In this document: positions 43,110 to 56,200 of the stretch, piece by piece
How the letters are laid out: each line of letters starts with the position of its first letter
Position numbering within the stretch: position 1 is the stretch's first letter
Assembly (NCBI GenBank): GCA_002104945.1
Contig: MCFH01000003.1
Location: forward strand, 372,001-436,000
Direction of reading: 5' to 3'
DNA: 64,000 bases
Source: Piromyces finnis
Taxonomy: Eukaryota; Neocallimastigomycota; Neocallimastigomycetes; Neocallimastigales; Neocallimastigaceae
The notes under the pieces: generated by a model
The model's input: only the letters and a program-made list of their open reading frames with translations
What the model was told of the DNA's origin: nothing
The model's database searches: none
Position numbers and translations under genes: made by a program

Positions 43110-46100
43110 CTAATGTAATTTATCGGAAACAAATTCAGTGGCTTTGGAAAGAATATTCAAGGCAATATTGGCTCTTTTCTTATAAATTTTATTTTGTATA
43201 ATATCAACAACATTATAATGTCCTTTCTTTTCAGCAATTTCTTTTGCCGTCTTACCCTTTAAATCATCTTGATGACGAATACCATTTTTGGTCTTTTTTT
43301 GTAATTTGACATTATTATCAATAAGCTTCTTGACTACTTCACTACTACCTTTATAACTTGCCCAGTGAAGCGCTGTCCATCCATTTTGATCAATGTATTC
43401 CAAGGCAACTTTTTGGGATTCAATAATATTGACGGCATGAATAAAATTATTCTTTTTAATCTCATTAATAAGAACTTCGGATTCTACAATAATGTCATGA
43501 CATAAATCTTCTTCTTCTTCTTCTTTTTCCTTCTTTTTCTTTCCTCCTTCTTCTCTTTTTTCATCCCTTTCCTTTTTCTTTTCTTCTTCTTTTTTATTAA
43601 AGGTGGAAAGAAGAAGAGTTTTATTTGCTTTTTCATCCATCTTTAAGAAATAATCAATTAAAAGCTTAATAATATCTTCATTCTTCATTTTATAAGCAAT
43701 GTCTAACACCGTCAAACCATCATTATTCTTTTTATGAAGCGTTGGATGACTTTCTAATAAATATTCAACAATCATGGGGTTGTTATAATAAACGGCAAAA
43801 TGTAACGCTGTCCAACCATCAAACGTTGAAAGATTAATGTTGACTTTATGATCCATGAGAAGTTGAATAACATTCTTATTGTCATTTTCACAGGCAATAT
43901 GAAGTGCTGTTTTACTGTCATGGGTTGTTAAATTAACCTTGGCCCCATTTTCTAAAAGATCCCGGACCACTTCGGTATGCTCATTTTGACAGGCAATATG
44001 AAGAGGGGTCCATCCATTGAGATTCTTGAAATTAATATTTGCATTATGATGGATTAAAAGTTGTGCAATGGTATGATTACCATATTGACTTGCAATATGT
44101 AATGGTGTATTCATATTATTATCTTCTTCATCAACATCTGCATGTCCATAGCGTATCAAATACTTGGCTAATCCATAAAAATTCTCTCGAGCTACAATAT
44201 GAAGCGCAGTCCAACCTCCGGAATTCTTGGCATTGACATTGACATGACCTTTATTCAATAATAATTCCACCATACAAAGATTATTTTCTTCTGTGGCAAT
44301 ATGAAGAAGCTTGTATTCTTCAATGGTCTTCAAATGAATATCAGCGCCTTGACTTAATAAATACTCTACAGTTTGGTAATGGCCATTACTACAGGCTATT
44401 TGAATGGCACTCCAATCATCGGTTACTTTATCAATATCTGCACCGTGATCCACTAATAATTTAACAATGTCATTGAAACCATTTTGACTAGCTATGTAAA
44501 GTGGACTGTAATGGTCATTTTCAATGTTTTTATCAATACCATGATGAATAAGACATTCCACCACTTCATACTTATTATTACTAACAGCAATATGAAGAGC
44601 AGACCATCCATCCACCGTCTTTTCATTTAAATCTACCTTTCCTTCATCAATAAGTTTATTTAATTGTTTGATATCCCCATTCATACAAAGAATATGAAGT
44701 TTACTCCATCCAATCTTTTGATAAAAGGAGGCACCAATCTTATTGTTAAGTTGAAGAGACAAGTATTTCCTTTTACCACTTTTGGATCTTTTCTTTAATT
44801 TGCTGGTATTGGTATTACTTTCAGTTTCATTCTTTTTTACATCGGCATTGTCATTCATTTTGTTAGCGTCAGAAACTATTTCTATTTGAGAAGACGTTGG
44901 AGTTATCATTTCACTAGACGTAACGTTTGAAGCATCGGATTTTTCAGGTATTAATGGAGATGATAATGACGTATCGTTAGGGATCACTTTATCTTCATCA
45001 CCATCACTATCAGAATCCCATTCAGATTCTGATGAAAAGAAATAGTTTTCTTCTTCTTCTTCTTCTTTCCCCTTTGAATAATTTCCGCCTTGTTCTTTTT
45101 TCTCTTGTTTATATTTTTCTGTCTTTTCGAGTAATCTGGTAATATTACTAAATTGTCTTTTTTCAGCAATTTCATAAGCAGTTTTATTTTCCTTATCCTT
45201 AATAGTTATATCTGCCTTATGTTTAATGAGACATTTAACAATATTTTCATAACCATAATAACAAGCCATGGCTAATGCCGTCCAACCATTGATATTTTGC
45301 ATATCAATGTTAGCATTAAAATCTAATAATAATTGGAAAATTTCTAAATTATTATATTTGGTGGCAACCATAACAGCAGTTTCACCATAATTATTTTGAA
45401 TGTTAATATCCGCATTATTTTCTAAGAGCACTTTAACAATACTTATATGGCCATTACGACAAGCGGCAAGAAGAGCTGCATCGCCAAAATTATCTTTATT
45501 GTTCACCTTTGAGAAAAATTTTAAGAGTTTATTGACTACTTCTAAATGACCTTCCTTGCTAGCAATAATTAATGCTGTTTCTTGATAATTATTTTGATAG
45601 TTAGTATTAGCATTTTGTTGTAAAAGTTGTTGAATCATTTTCATTTGACAATTTTGACTAGCTACCATTAAAGCTGTCCAGTTTTCACTATTCGGTACAT
45701 TAACATCAACATTTTGATCAATGAGAAATTGGAAGAACTTTTCCTGACCATAAATACAAGAAATAATTAAAGCTGTACTACCATTAAAAAGTCTGTTACT
45801 AATATTAACACCATAATCAATTAATTTTTGTAATAAATCAATGTTATCTTTTTCATTGGCAGTTAATGAAAATTTAGTTTTTCTACGGAAAAAGGCTCTC
45901 TTTTCATTATTCTTAACATATTCAACAAAACCAGTGAGACATGGGAAGGAGGCTTCGTCAGTCGATAAGAAATATTCTCGTTTCATGATGCTGAAACACC
46001 TTTCACTATTTTGATCAATACAACTACTGCTTCCTTGAATGAAATAGCTGTTTTTATCTTCATTAACAATAGCCATATTTCTATTACCATATTTACTATA

Positions 46101-48074
46101 ACTAAAAGTTCTATTTGCAAATTCTTCATCTGAACAATTAGATGAACTTCTACCAAGATTGATAATCATACGGTTTAAGGAATTTGAAAAGTTAACTTTA
46201 CCTCCAACATTTTTTGTTACAATTTCAATGTTGTTGTTATCAGAAGTGTTGCCAACTTCAATCTTACTTTGGGATGCTGTTAATTCAATATTCATATTTT
46301 TCTTTTTAATGTTTTCAAGTAATAAACTTGAACGCTTATTGGAGGTTTCTTCAATTTGACTTACAATCAATGGTTCTTCACTACCATTAACTTTAAATTA
46401 AGATACGATTATATATAATTTATTTTATCATAAAGATAATGGTTAATTATAATTTATAGTTTATAATAAAGATAATGATTATATATAATTTATAATTTAT
46501 AATAAGATAATGATTATATATAATTTATAATTTATAATAATAGTGATAGTCAATTATAATTTATAAAAAAAAAAAAAAGTTTGATAAAAATAGTTATATT
46601 CACCTGAGTTAGAATCCTCATTATTGAAAGAAAATGATAACCTAGTTGTCGTTAATGTTGTCGTTGTTACAACTTGTGTCGTTTCACAAGAATAGGAAGC
46701 AATTTTTTTATTATTCATATTACTCTTTGGTAATGTAAATGAAAGTGATGATATTGATGATGGTTGAATTTGTTGATTATCCATTCCATTTAAATTGGAT
46801 GTGGAAATAACGGTAGTAGTTGAAGAGGAAGGTGATAACGGATTAAATAATAAATTGGAAGGATCTTTATTTACTTCGCCTATATTATTTGATATTGCAA
46901 TATTAGTATTGTTCATTAAATTACTATTTAAAAAAGTATTACTCTCTTGATAGCCTGGTAATGTTGTTACAGACATTGTTGGTGTTAACGGTGGAGTAAC
47001 ATAAGCCATAGTTCCATTATCATAATTCATTGTTGGAGTTGAAAGGAGGGAATGTAAAAGATTATCATGTAATAATTTAAAGATAACTTTGTTCTTTTTA
47101 TAAAGTGCCCATGAAAATGATGTAAAACCGCGATTATTCTTCAAATAAGTTAATGCATTATAACAAAGTAAAAGTTCAACAACACTTTGATGTTGATTTT
47201 TGCATGCCCATATCAAAGCAGTATCACCATCTATATTTTGAATATTTACATCAGCACCATTTTCAAGTAATGCTTTTGCAATTTTTTCATTACCAATTTT
47301 ACATGCATATATTAATGGAGTATAATTATAGGTACCGCTTTTAAGATTTATACCTAAATCATCTAATAAATTACATAAACATATAGATATATATATATTA
47401 ATAGTTTTTATATAATATTGTTGTTAATGATAAAACTATAAAATTTTATTAATAACATTACCTTTATTGTCAATATCACTATCAAGAAGAATTTTTACAA
47501 TCTCTTCATGATCATTTTTACATGCATATGTAAGAGCTTTATATTTTGCATTATTTATAATAGTTGGATCAGCACCATGAGCTAATAAGAGTTTTGCAAT
47601 ATCGGTATAACCTTCACGACAAGCCCATGTTAATGCTGTATTACCATGAATATTTGTCATATTAATACTAACATTTTCTATATTTGTTTCTAATCCAGGC
47701 TTATTACCATTAAATAGAAAGTGCTTCTTATTCTAATATCATTATATATATATATATAATAAATAAATAAATAAATAAATAATATTTTATAACTAAAAAT
47801 ACTTGAATCATAAAATACATTTATTACATACATGATTTTCCAAGTAATTATTAATATCAAACGGCATGTTTTCATTACTTTTATTACCAAGTAATAAAAG
47901 TCTTACAACTGCGACATTACCATTACGACTGGCCCAAATTAATGAAGAATTACCATTAACATCTTGGAAATTAATATCTAAATTTATATCTGGATTAAAT
48001 AAAAGCTCTTTTATTTTTTTGATATTTCCAGTTTTACAATATTTTAATAATCTTGCGCTATTACTTGACCTCAT
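43110..48074 (-). CDS. Large ankyrin-repeat protein, 4 exons, about 1517 residues
   Basis: Four minus-strand exons (48074-47832, 47732-47462, 47362-46604, 46390-43110) join in phase at GT-AG junctions. The joined protein has about 6 N-terminal ankyrin units (residues about 1-270), a Thr/Ser/Asn-rich linker, a second block of about 7 units (about 600-850), and an acidic, Ser-rich linker with Lys/Arg patches (about 850-990). A third block of about 11 units (about 990-1355, with many GWTALHIA-type starts) follows, then a Lys/Glu linker, and a last pair of units. There is no signal peptide, helix or catalytic domain, so it is probably a cytosolic scaffold. The last exon has no suitable initiator of its own: its frame begins at TTG and the first ATG is 26 codons in. 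That supports splicing to the upstream exons rather than two genes. The start of exon 2 (47732 versus 47702) is uncertain. Confidence 0.78.
46391..46560. repeat. AT minisatellite in ankyrin-gene intron 3
   Basis: Three imperfect copies of an approximately 46-bp unit containing AAGATAATGATTATATATAA fill most of intron 3 (46391-46603). Confidence 0.75.
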
Positions 48075-50231
48075 TCTTGTAAAATAACTTTTTTTCTTAA
48101 ATTAAATATATTTATATTATTGATTTTAATTTTATTATAGTATATCAACTTTTTATTTCTTATTTATTGATATATTCCAATATTAATATTATTATTTTTT
48201 TAAAAAAAAAGAAAAAATAAAAATATCAATAATGAAAAATGTTATAACATATATTCTTTCTTTATAATATTTTATTGATTTATAATATTTAATAAAATTT
48301 ATTAAATAAAGAAAATGTAATTACAATAAAACTTTTGAAATTTCGATTGTTTAATAAATATTGTTAAAATAAGAATAATAATAAAAAAAATTGTAAGACG
48401 TAATAATAAAGTAATAATATAAAGAAAAAAATATCGAATTTGTTAATTTTTAAGAATTTTTTATTCAAATTCTTTTTTTTTTTTTTTTTTTTTATTTATT
48501 TATTTATTTATTTATTTTCTAAACTTTTATATAAAAGTATTTTAAATCTCTATTTTCAATTATAAAAATCTTATAATGATAAAACTAGATTATTAATATA
48601 TATTTATATACAGAAGTCAGATAATTGTATATATAGTTATTTTTATTTAATACATTATTTACTTTTTTTTATTATTATTACAAAAATATAAAAAAAAAAT
48701 TGTTAAATTATTCTTATTAATTGGATATATAATAATGATTATTACTGTTTTAATAATAATGAAAAAAAAAAAAAAACAATAATTAATGTTATTAAATATC
48801 TATTAAAAAAAACAACTCTTTTAAATAATAATAATAAAAATAAATAATTCTAATACTTTTTTACAATTATTTTTTTTATTCTTTTTCGAATTTTTTGTTT
48901 TGTTGTTTGTTTTATTGATAATTTCTCTTTGTTTATCTTATTCTACAAATGTTTAATTTTTTTTTTTTTTTTTAATTAAATGACAATATAAATAATATTT
49001 TTATTTATAAATGTTATCTATATATTTTTTAATTATTTAAACCTTTTGTTTTTTTTTTACTTTTACTTTTCTTATTTATTGTTTTATTTCTTTTTAATAA
49101 AAAAATTACTGATAAAAAGTATTTTAATATTTTATTGCAAAGAAGAATTTTGATTTTAATTTATCTTTTCTTTTTTTTATAAAGTTTTAATTTTATTATT
49201 ATTTAGGGTTTATGATGCTGATTTAATTAATAATTAATTGAAAATGTAGTACAAATTAACTTTATTATTTGTTAAATTTTATTATTTTGTGGCGTATTTT
49301 AATAATTGTATAAATGTAGTACAAATTAAATATAAAAATGTTGTAAAAATTATTATATTAGAGGTTCATTATAATTAATAAACCATTCAATCTTTTTTTT
49401 TTTTAAGACAAATTCTTATATTATTTTGGAATTTATATCAGAATTTCTTCTTTTACTTTATTCTTAGCAACATTTATATATTGTTAATTAATCATTATGT
49501 TAAATTTACAAACAAAAATAAACTATCTCATTTAAAAGTAATTTTGTGAAATTAACCTCTACTTATTATTTGTTTTATATTAATTCTATTTCAATTTTAT
49601 GTTCAGTTTTTTACTTTTTTCTTAATTGTTATCATTATTTTATACATCTTAATTTTTGTAATAGTTATGTTAATAAAAATATTTTAAAAATATTATATAA
49701 ATATAAATAATTGTTTACATTATTTAAAAAATATATTCTCTTAAAATATATATATCAATTCGTAGGAATTCTACTGGTTATTTATAATAACTATTCATAT
49801 ATTTATTTCAAAATTCTAAATTATCCATTATCATTTTTAGTTATCATATTCATAAAAAACAAAATGAAAAATTTCAATATCTATTATAATAAATGATATC
49901 TCTAGTTTCTTTAGAATTAATAACTCTATTTAATTTTTATTGAAGTTTAGAAAAAAAAAACTGTATATTTATTATTTTAACTCTATAAAATAATAAATAT
50001 TTGACATAAAAAATTTTTTATTAATATACTATTTTTATAAATATATTAATAATATATTTTATTATTAACAATATTTATAGAATATATAAACTTTTACTTT
50101 CTTATTTTTTAATAAAAATAAGTTTATTCTTTTAATTTGATTATTAATATAATTAGAATTAAATTATATCAAATAGTTAGAATATAAAAAAATTATTTTA
50201 TTAATATTTAATTTTATATATTATTTTTTAT
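48075..50231. other. AT-rich intergenic spacer
   Basis: No supported gene. AATGTAGTACAAATTAA occurs twice (about 49243 and 49314). (TTTA)n lies at 48494-48520. A 61-codon frame at 49711-49896 has no recognisable features. Confidence 0.55.
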
Positions 50232-51185
50232 TTATTTTATCCAGCTTTTGATTTTATCAGAAATGGTTTTTTTATGCTCAAAGAATAGGCAATGATTGCC
50301 ATTTAATACAACAGTTTCACTACCTGGATTAGCATTTTTCATTTCTTGATGTAAACTTAAAAAGTCTTCAAAATTATCCCTAATTGAACCAAGAAATAGA
50401 ACGGTTGGAATAGAATCAGGAAAAGATAAATCCGATACAGAATTTACTTTCTTTTCAGAACCAAAGTATTCATATACAACATTATTATTACAAAATCTAT
50501 AATTTAAAATAATTTCCAGAGCTTCCATATCTTCTTCAGAATACTAATAATTTGGATCTAATTGTGGTTGAATTATACTTTGTTGTTTATAGCTTTTAGG
50601 TAATAATACCATTAATCCTAATTTATTAGCAATCATTCCAATGCCTCTCTCTAGCTTTTCTTTTATATCATCTATTAGTGATATATTAGCAGTAAAATCT
50701 CTTGGGGTTGTATCTAACCCAATATATCCTAAAACTTCTTCTGAATATTCATTAGAATATGCTAAAGAATAAATACCTCCAAAGGAATGTGCCATTAAAT
50801 AATATTTTTTAACTCCTAATTTTTGTACACAAGTATGATATTCAGAAATAATATTTTTTACATTTCTTTCATCTTTTGTGAGATCTGAAAGACCATATCC
50901 AAATGGTTCAATAATGATTATTCTGTATTTATCAGCAAGAGATTCAGCTAAAAGTTTGTATGTAATGACTGGAGATATTATACCTAAACCAGTTAAAAAA
51001 ACAATGTTGGTTTCATTTCCTTCACCAAAAATACCAACATTCATTTTTAAACCATTGACATCCACTTTAACACCATAATCAAGAGCTTCAAATTTTTATT
51101 TGGTATTGTTGATATTAAATGCATTTATACCACTTACACCAGCTAATAAAGCAATAATATAACCAAAAATACTAAAAATTAACAT
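50232..51185 (-). pseudogene. Alpha/beta hydrolase with two in-frame stop codons
   Basis: A single minus-strand frame of 318 codons reads as a secreted or membrane-anchored alpha/beta hydrolase, interrupted only by TAA at codon 30 (51098-51096) and TAG at 50546-50544. Before the first stop lies a signal peptide or anchor (MLIFSIFGYIIALLAGVSG). After it come the oxyanion-side segment (VFLTGLGI), the EPFGYGLSD turn, the nucleophile elbow AHSFGG, GLDTTP, and after the second stop the VLFLGSIRDNFEDF strand and GNHCLFF with the probable catalytic His. There is no frameshift, no missing block, and no intron that would remove either stop. It therefore looks like a very young pseudogene, though sequencing error or stop read-through are alternatives. 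Confidence 0.8.
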
Positions 51186-51899
51186 TTTTTTTTTATAATT
51201 ATATTATTTTAATATAGTATTCTTTATTTTTTATAAGATACTAAATATACTTATTTATTTTTATTTAAATATATTAATAAAGATATTTCCTTTTTTTTTT
51301 TTTTTTTTTTTTTTTGTTTATTTCTTTTTGGTACTTTTTTCTCTTATTATATTTTTGAATTGAATTATACAAAAATTAATAAATATATAAATAAATAAAT
51401 AAATATATAAATAAATAAATATATAAATAAATAAATAGATTAAAATATATACTAATATATATTAATATATATTAATTTATATAATCTATGCTTCCATACC
51501 TTAAATATTATAAAAATAAAATTATTAATTAAAAATTATTTAAATTATATTTAATATATGATTATAATAAACCTTATCTAATAATAAAAATTTATTATAA
51601 TTTTTATCATAATAAATTTTTATTATTAAATAAGGTTTATTTAGCTTATATAGAATATTCTATGTGTTCTATTTTATGGAAAATATGTATTTTTTTGTAT
51701 AAAATTTCTTTATTCTAAAATTAAATAGAAAAATCGATTAATTTTAATAATGTTATATTTATCTATTTAAAAATTTTTTTTCCTTTTTTTTTTTATTTTA
51801 TAAGTAAATATTTATAAACATTTATTATAATAATAAATTATATTAAATACATTAGAAAATATAATAAAATTATAAATTTAATAATAAAAAGCTTAAAAA
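51186..51899. other. AT-rich spacer
   Basis: Poly(T) at 51291-51315 and an ATAA-type microsatellite at about 51378-51437. The only structured part is the hairpin listed separately. Confidence 0.6.
51568..51639. repeat. 31-bp inverted repeat with 10-nt loop
   Basis: Arms 51568-51598 and 51609-51639 are reverse complements at 30 of 31 positions, separated by AATTTTTATC. The arms begin TAAACCTTAT, which is not simple A/T repeat, so the pairing is unlikely to be background. It could be a tiny foldback element or a transcript-end hairpin. Confidence 0.8.
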
Positions 51900-53039
51900 A
51901 TATAAATAGAAATAATATATTTTTCATGAATAGTTTTCAAGTAAGATTTGATATAAACTTCTCACGTCATGGTTTAAAAAATATGAATATTTTGAAGAAT
52001 ATTATAGCAAGGATACTATTATATATGAACCGTCATTACCATTTTCCTAAAAATATAAAAATAATGATTTAAATACACAAAAAATTTACATTTGAGTGAC
52101 AAATAAATGATATATATAATTTATACAACAAGGAGCAACAAGAAGAAAAAGAAATTGAAGTTGTTTGGAGTTTCTTTTTTAAGATACTAAAGATTTATTT
52201 AATCATTTCCTTTGAATCATATATCTTAACTAAGAAAAAATAATCATTATAAATTCTAGTTGTGAATAAATATTAATAAATTCGAATATTGTACTGTTGG
52301 AATTACGTTGACTGAAAAAATTTAATAGCTGGACTATGGAATCATAATGTTTAATACGGATATCTCTAAATGTTGGACAAACTAATAACCAATGTTTAAT
52401 ACTTTGAACACCACACTTGCAACATTGACAGTAGTTACGACAAACTAGATCAACAAATTTAGCAACTTTGGCAATTCTAGCATCCAACTTGTATCCGCTT
52501 CTTTCTTTCAATAGCCAGTAGAAGCCATAGGCAAACTCAGGGTATTCATAACATAATTTAATAAAATCTTAAGTTTCAATAAATTTATTATCATCATAAT
52601 ATTGCGCTTTTATTGAATTCCCTTTGAGATCTTTCCAATAAAAGTTTTTAACTGCTTTAACATCTCCATGTTTCTTTAGTTTTTTATCAAGTGTCCTACT
52701 TGATTTGCACCACGTGTATTTTCTAAATTTAGGAATGTAATTGACAAGGTGTGAGATAATACAATTTGAGTTTTTCCATTTGTTAGGCACGTTCCCAAGG
52801 AGATCCAATCAGGGAAGTGTTGTGATATATAAGATTTGATTTTAATAGCTGACATATTGAAGTCTCCTATAAGGATAGCTGAGTGGTTGAATTTGTTATG
52901 TGTTGTTAACCACTTATCAAGTTCATCAAAGGAAATTAATCTAGCATCCGGCCATCTAGTATACGGAAATAAACTGACTCCAAGATTTTTGTACTCTTTA
53001 AATATATCATTAATAAAGAAATTAAATAGAATAGGTGAA

Positions 53040-53041
<2 letters not shown>
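51900..53041 (-). mobile_element. Scrambled, decayed LINE fragments
   Basis: Reading down the minus strand from 53040, pieces match the neighbouring LINE protein in the order: RT segment (LSPILFNFFINDIF, residues ~934-957), a diverged endonuclease segment (WLTTHNKFNHSAILIGDFNM, ~365-405), C-terminal region with zinc knuckle (~1160-1322, one stop), N-terminal region (~50-105, at 52290-52150), and endonuclease (~262-335, at 52075-51900). The C-terminal piece is nearly identical to the intact copies, whereas the last two are visibly older and full of stops. No 3' UTR or tail remains. Likely remnants of two or three tandem copies with internal deletions. Confidence 0.8.
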
Positions 53042-53081
<40 letters not shown>

Positions 53082-53254
53082 GGCATCAAATATTTTAAAC
53101 TTCATTATTAATTTAATTAAAATTATAATACATGTAATAAAAAATTAAAAATAAATAAAAATAAAAAAAATATGTTTAAATAAACACAAATGAATAAAAT
53201 TTGGGTATAATGTATTCTAGTAATTTTAATTAAAGTAAGAAAGCCACTATCATA

Positions 53255-56200
53255 CTAAAGTATAATAATTGTATTTGACTTCCAATGGGACACCGAGCCA
53301 AAGATCAAAATTTTATCATGGGAAAAATTATGATCTCCATTGGTTGCGCTGGCCCTCCTGGCCTGTCTTACTGTTTCTTCAGCATTGACGCTCTTGGATG
53401 TTGCTTCAAACCTTTTGAACATTGACCATTGCTGGCCAATAGCAAAAGGCATGATTTTGGTTAGAAGTTCCGCGGTTACCGTCAAGAATGGTGTTCCTTC
53501 ATTAGTACCAGATTGAATCTGACGCTTACAAAGTTCTTTCCATTCCCTTGAATTGTAATTAATATTGTTAAAACTTCTTCCCCCAAGAAGGAATTTAAAT
53601 ATTTCACTGCACACACTAGAATAATCATACACATTAATATTCACCGGATTATTAGAACTATTACTATCATCAACTAAATTACTATCTAAATTAGAATTAT
53701 TATCATCACTATTGCTATCATTACTAATATTATTATTTCTATTACTACTATTGTTATTATTACTATTGTTATTATTAATATTATTACTATTACTATTACT
53801 GTTATTGCTATCTCTGCTGATATTAACATTTTCATTATTATTGATAGGACTATTGGAATTACGTTGACTGAAAGAATTTAATAGATGGACTATAGAATCA
53901 TAATGTTTAATACGGATATCTCTAAATGTTGGACAATCTAATAACCAATGTTTAATACTTTGATCTCCACACTTGCAACATGGACAGTAGTTAGGACAAA
54001 CTGGATCAACAAATTTAGCAGATTTGGCAACTCTAGCATCCAACTTGTATCCGCTTCTTGCTTTCAATAGCCAGTAGAAGCCATAGGCAAACTCTGGGTA
54101 CTCATAACATAATTTAATAAAATCTTTAGTTTCACTAAATTTATTATCATCATAATATTGCGCTTTGATTGAATTCCCTTTGAGATCTTTCCAATAAAAG
54201 TTTTTAACTGCTTTAACATCTCCATGTTTCTTTAGTTTTTTATCAAGTGTCCTACTTGATTTGCACCACGTGTATTTTCTAAATTTAGGAATGTAATTGA
54301 CAAGGTGTGAGATAATACAATTTGAGTTTTTCCATTTGTTAAAACATCTAACCTGAGCTAACGCACATTTGGCTGACAATGGAGGAATATTCAAATCTTT
54401 TGAAATAGAGTATAAAGATATAAACGATACAGCTTTATGAACTCCGGCAACCCATCGTATTCCTTTGTTAACATGCTTCTGAGCAATCCTAGACCTAGCT
54501 TTGTTGGATCCAAGTAATGGTGCAAAGTATGAAACTCTGCTAATCACTTGTGAGTTAAGTACTAGTTTTTTGAAGGGAATAGGAATATTAGGATTTCTTA
54601 AGAATTTACTGACTGAGAAAAGTCCTTTCAAAACCTTGTTATTAAGAGCTTTAATTACTGGTTTAAGGGACAGATTCTTATCAAATGGAACACCAAGATA
54701 AGTATAACAATCAGTAGTTGGAATGGGTTGTCCTGCTAAGTAAAATGTTGGATCTCTCTTGTTCTGATTTTCTATTGATTCAGGACGAATCACCATCGTT
54801 GAACACTTCTGGATACCAAATTCCATTTCATTATACAAGGCCCATTCATTAACTCTTCTAAGCATCTTTTTTAAGCATCCTCTTGTTGGAGCACAAATAA
54901 CTATATCATCTGCAAAAAGTCCACCACAACATCGAGTGTCACCTAAACTGACTCCGAGATCTTCACACTCTTTAAATATATCATTAATAAAGAGATTAAA
55001 GAGAATAGGAGAAAGAGGGCATCCTTGACGGACTCCTTTCTTCACATCAAAAGATTTCGAGAATTGTCCATCTAATTTGACATTAGCCTTAGATGTTAAA
55101 TATAAATTTTTGATAAATTGTAGACTCTTACCTCGGATTCCTAAACAATCTAATTTATGGAGAATATTACCGATTGGGACTGAATCGTATGCTTTCCTGA
55201 GATCTAAAAAGGCCAAATATGTCTCTTTATTATCTAATTGACGTCTACGGCATATTTCTTGGATTGAAATGAAAAGACTGATACTTTCTTCCTTTTTTCG
55301 AAAACCAAATTGTTCAGGTCTAATGAAATTATTCTTTAGACCATATTCTGAGATTCTAGTGGTGACAATTTTGGAAATCAACTTAATACCATTATTGATA
55401 AGTGATATACCTCGATAGTTATCACAATCTGTCAAATCTCCCTTCTTAGGAATAGAAACAATACTGGATTCATTCCATGAGTTGGGGAAGTCTCCATCCC
55501 AAATACGGTTGAATAATTTAAGAATAAAATTTAAACCATAAGCATCATTATCTGAAGTGGTATTACCGGAAGAATTATTATCTGTAGCATTATTAGAATC
55601 ATTACTTGATGGAATTAATGCTTTGTAAAATTCAATTGGAATACCATCCGGACCTGATGCTTTATAATTCGGAGTAGAGAGGATAGCTGACTTGACTTCA
55701 TCAATACTAATATCTTGGTTGATATCCCATTCATCAAGCATAGGGAGTGAAAAACGTTTATTCGTTGGTTCTTCATACCAATGCTCCAAATCAAGACTTA
55801 CACCACTTGGATCTGATGCAAGCTTTTCGAAATGATCATGCCACACATCTAGTTGTTCTTCCGTAGCAACAACTAATACTCCATTTTTGTTTTTAATTGG
55901 TTGAGCAATAAAGAAAGAATCTTTTCCAATTTTTGCAGTTTTCTTGATCCATTTCCAGGCCTTCTTAGGATTATGACTTTTCATATACTCACATCCTGTT
56001 TTAATCCAATGAAGATATTCTTGTTTCCTAAATTCATTACATCTTTTGTGGATGTAATCAATGAGCTTACGGTAGATTTTAATTCTTTTAATAAATTCAT
56101 CTATATCATAAATTCTTTCTTTTTTAAATCTCTTATACAACTTCATTTTGATTTTTTGGAGATTAAAAATTTGTTGTGAAATATGAAATGAAGACTTTAT

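Noticed and set aside
46391-46603. Boundary between two separate ankyrin genes
   Set aside because: Donor GTGAAT and acceptor TTTAAAG are in matching phase, and the downstream frame lacks its own start codon.
49711-49896. 61-codon hydrophobic frame
   Set aside because: No features beyond A/T-driven Ile, Tyr, Phe and Lys codons.
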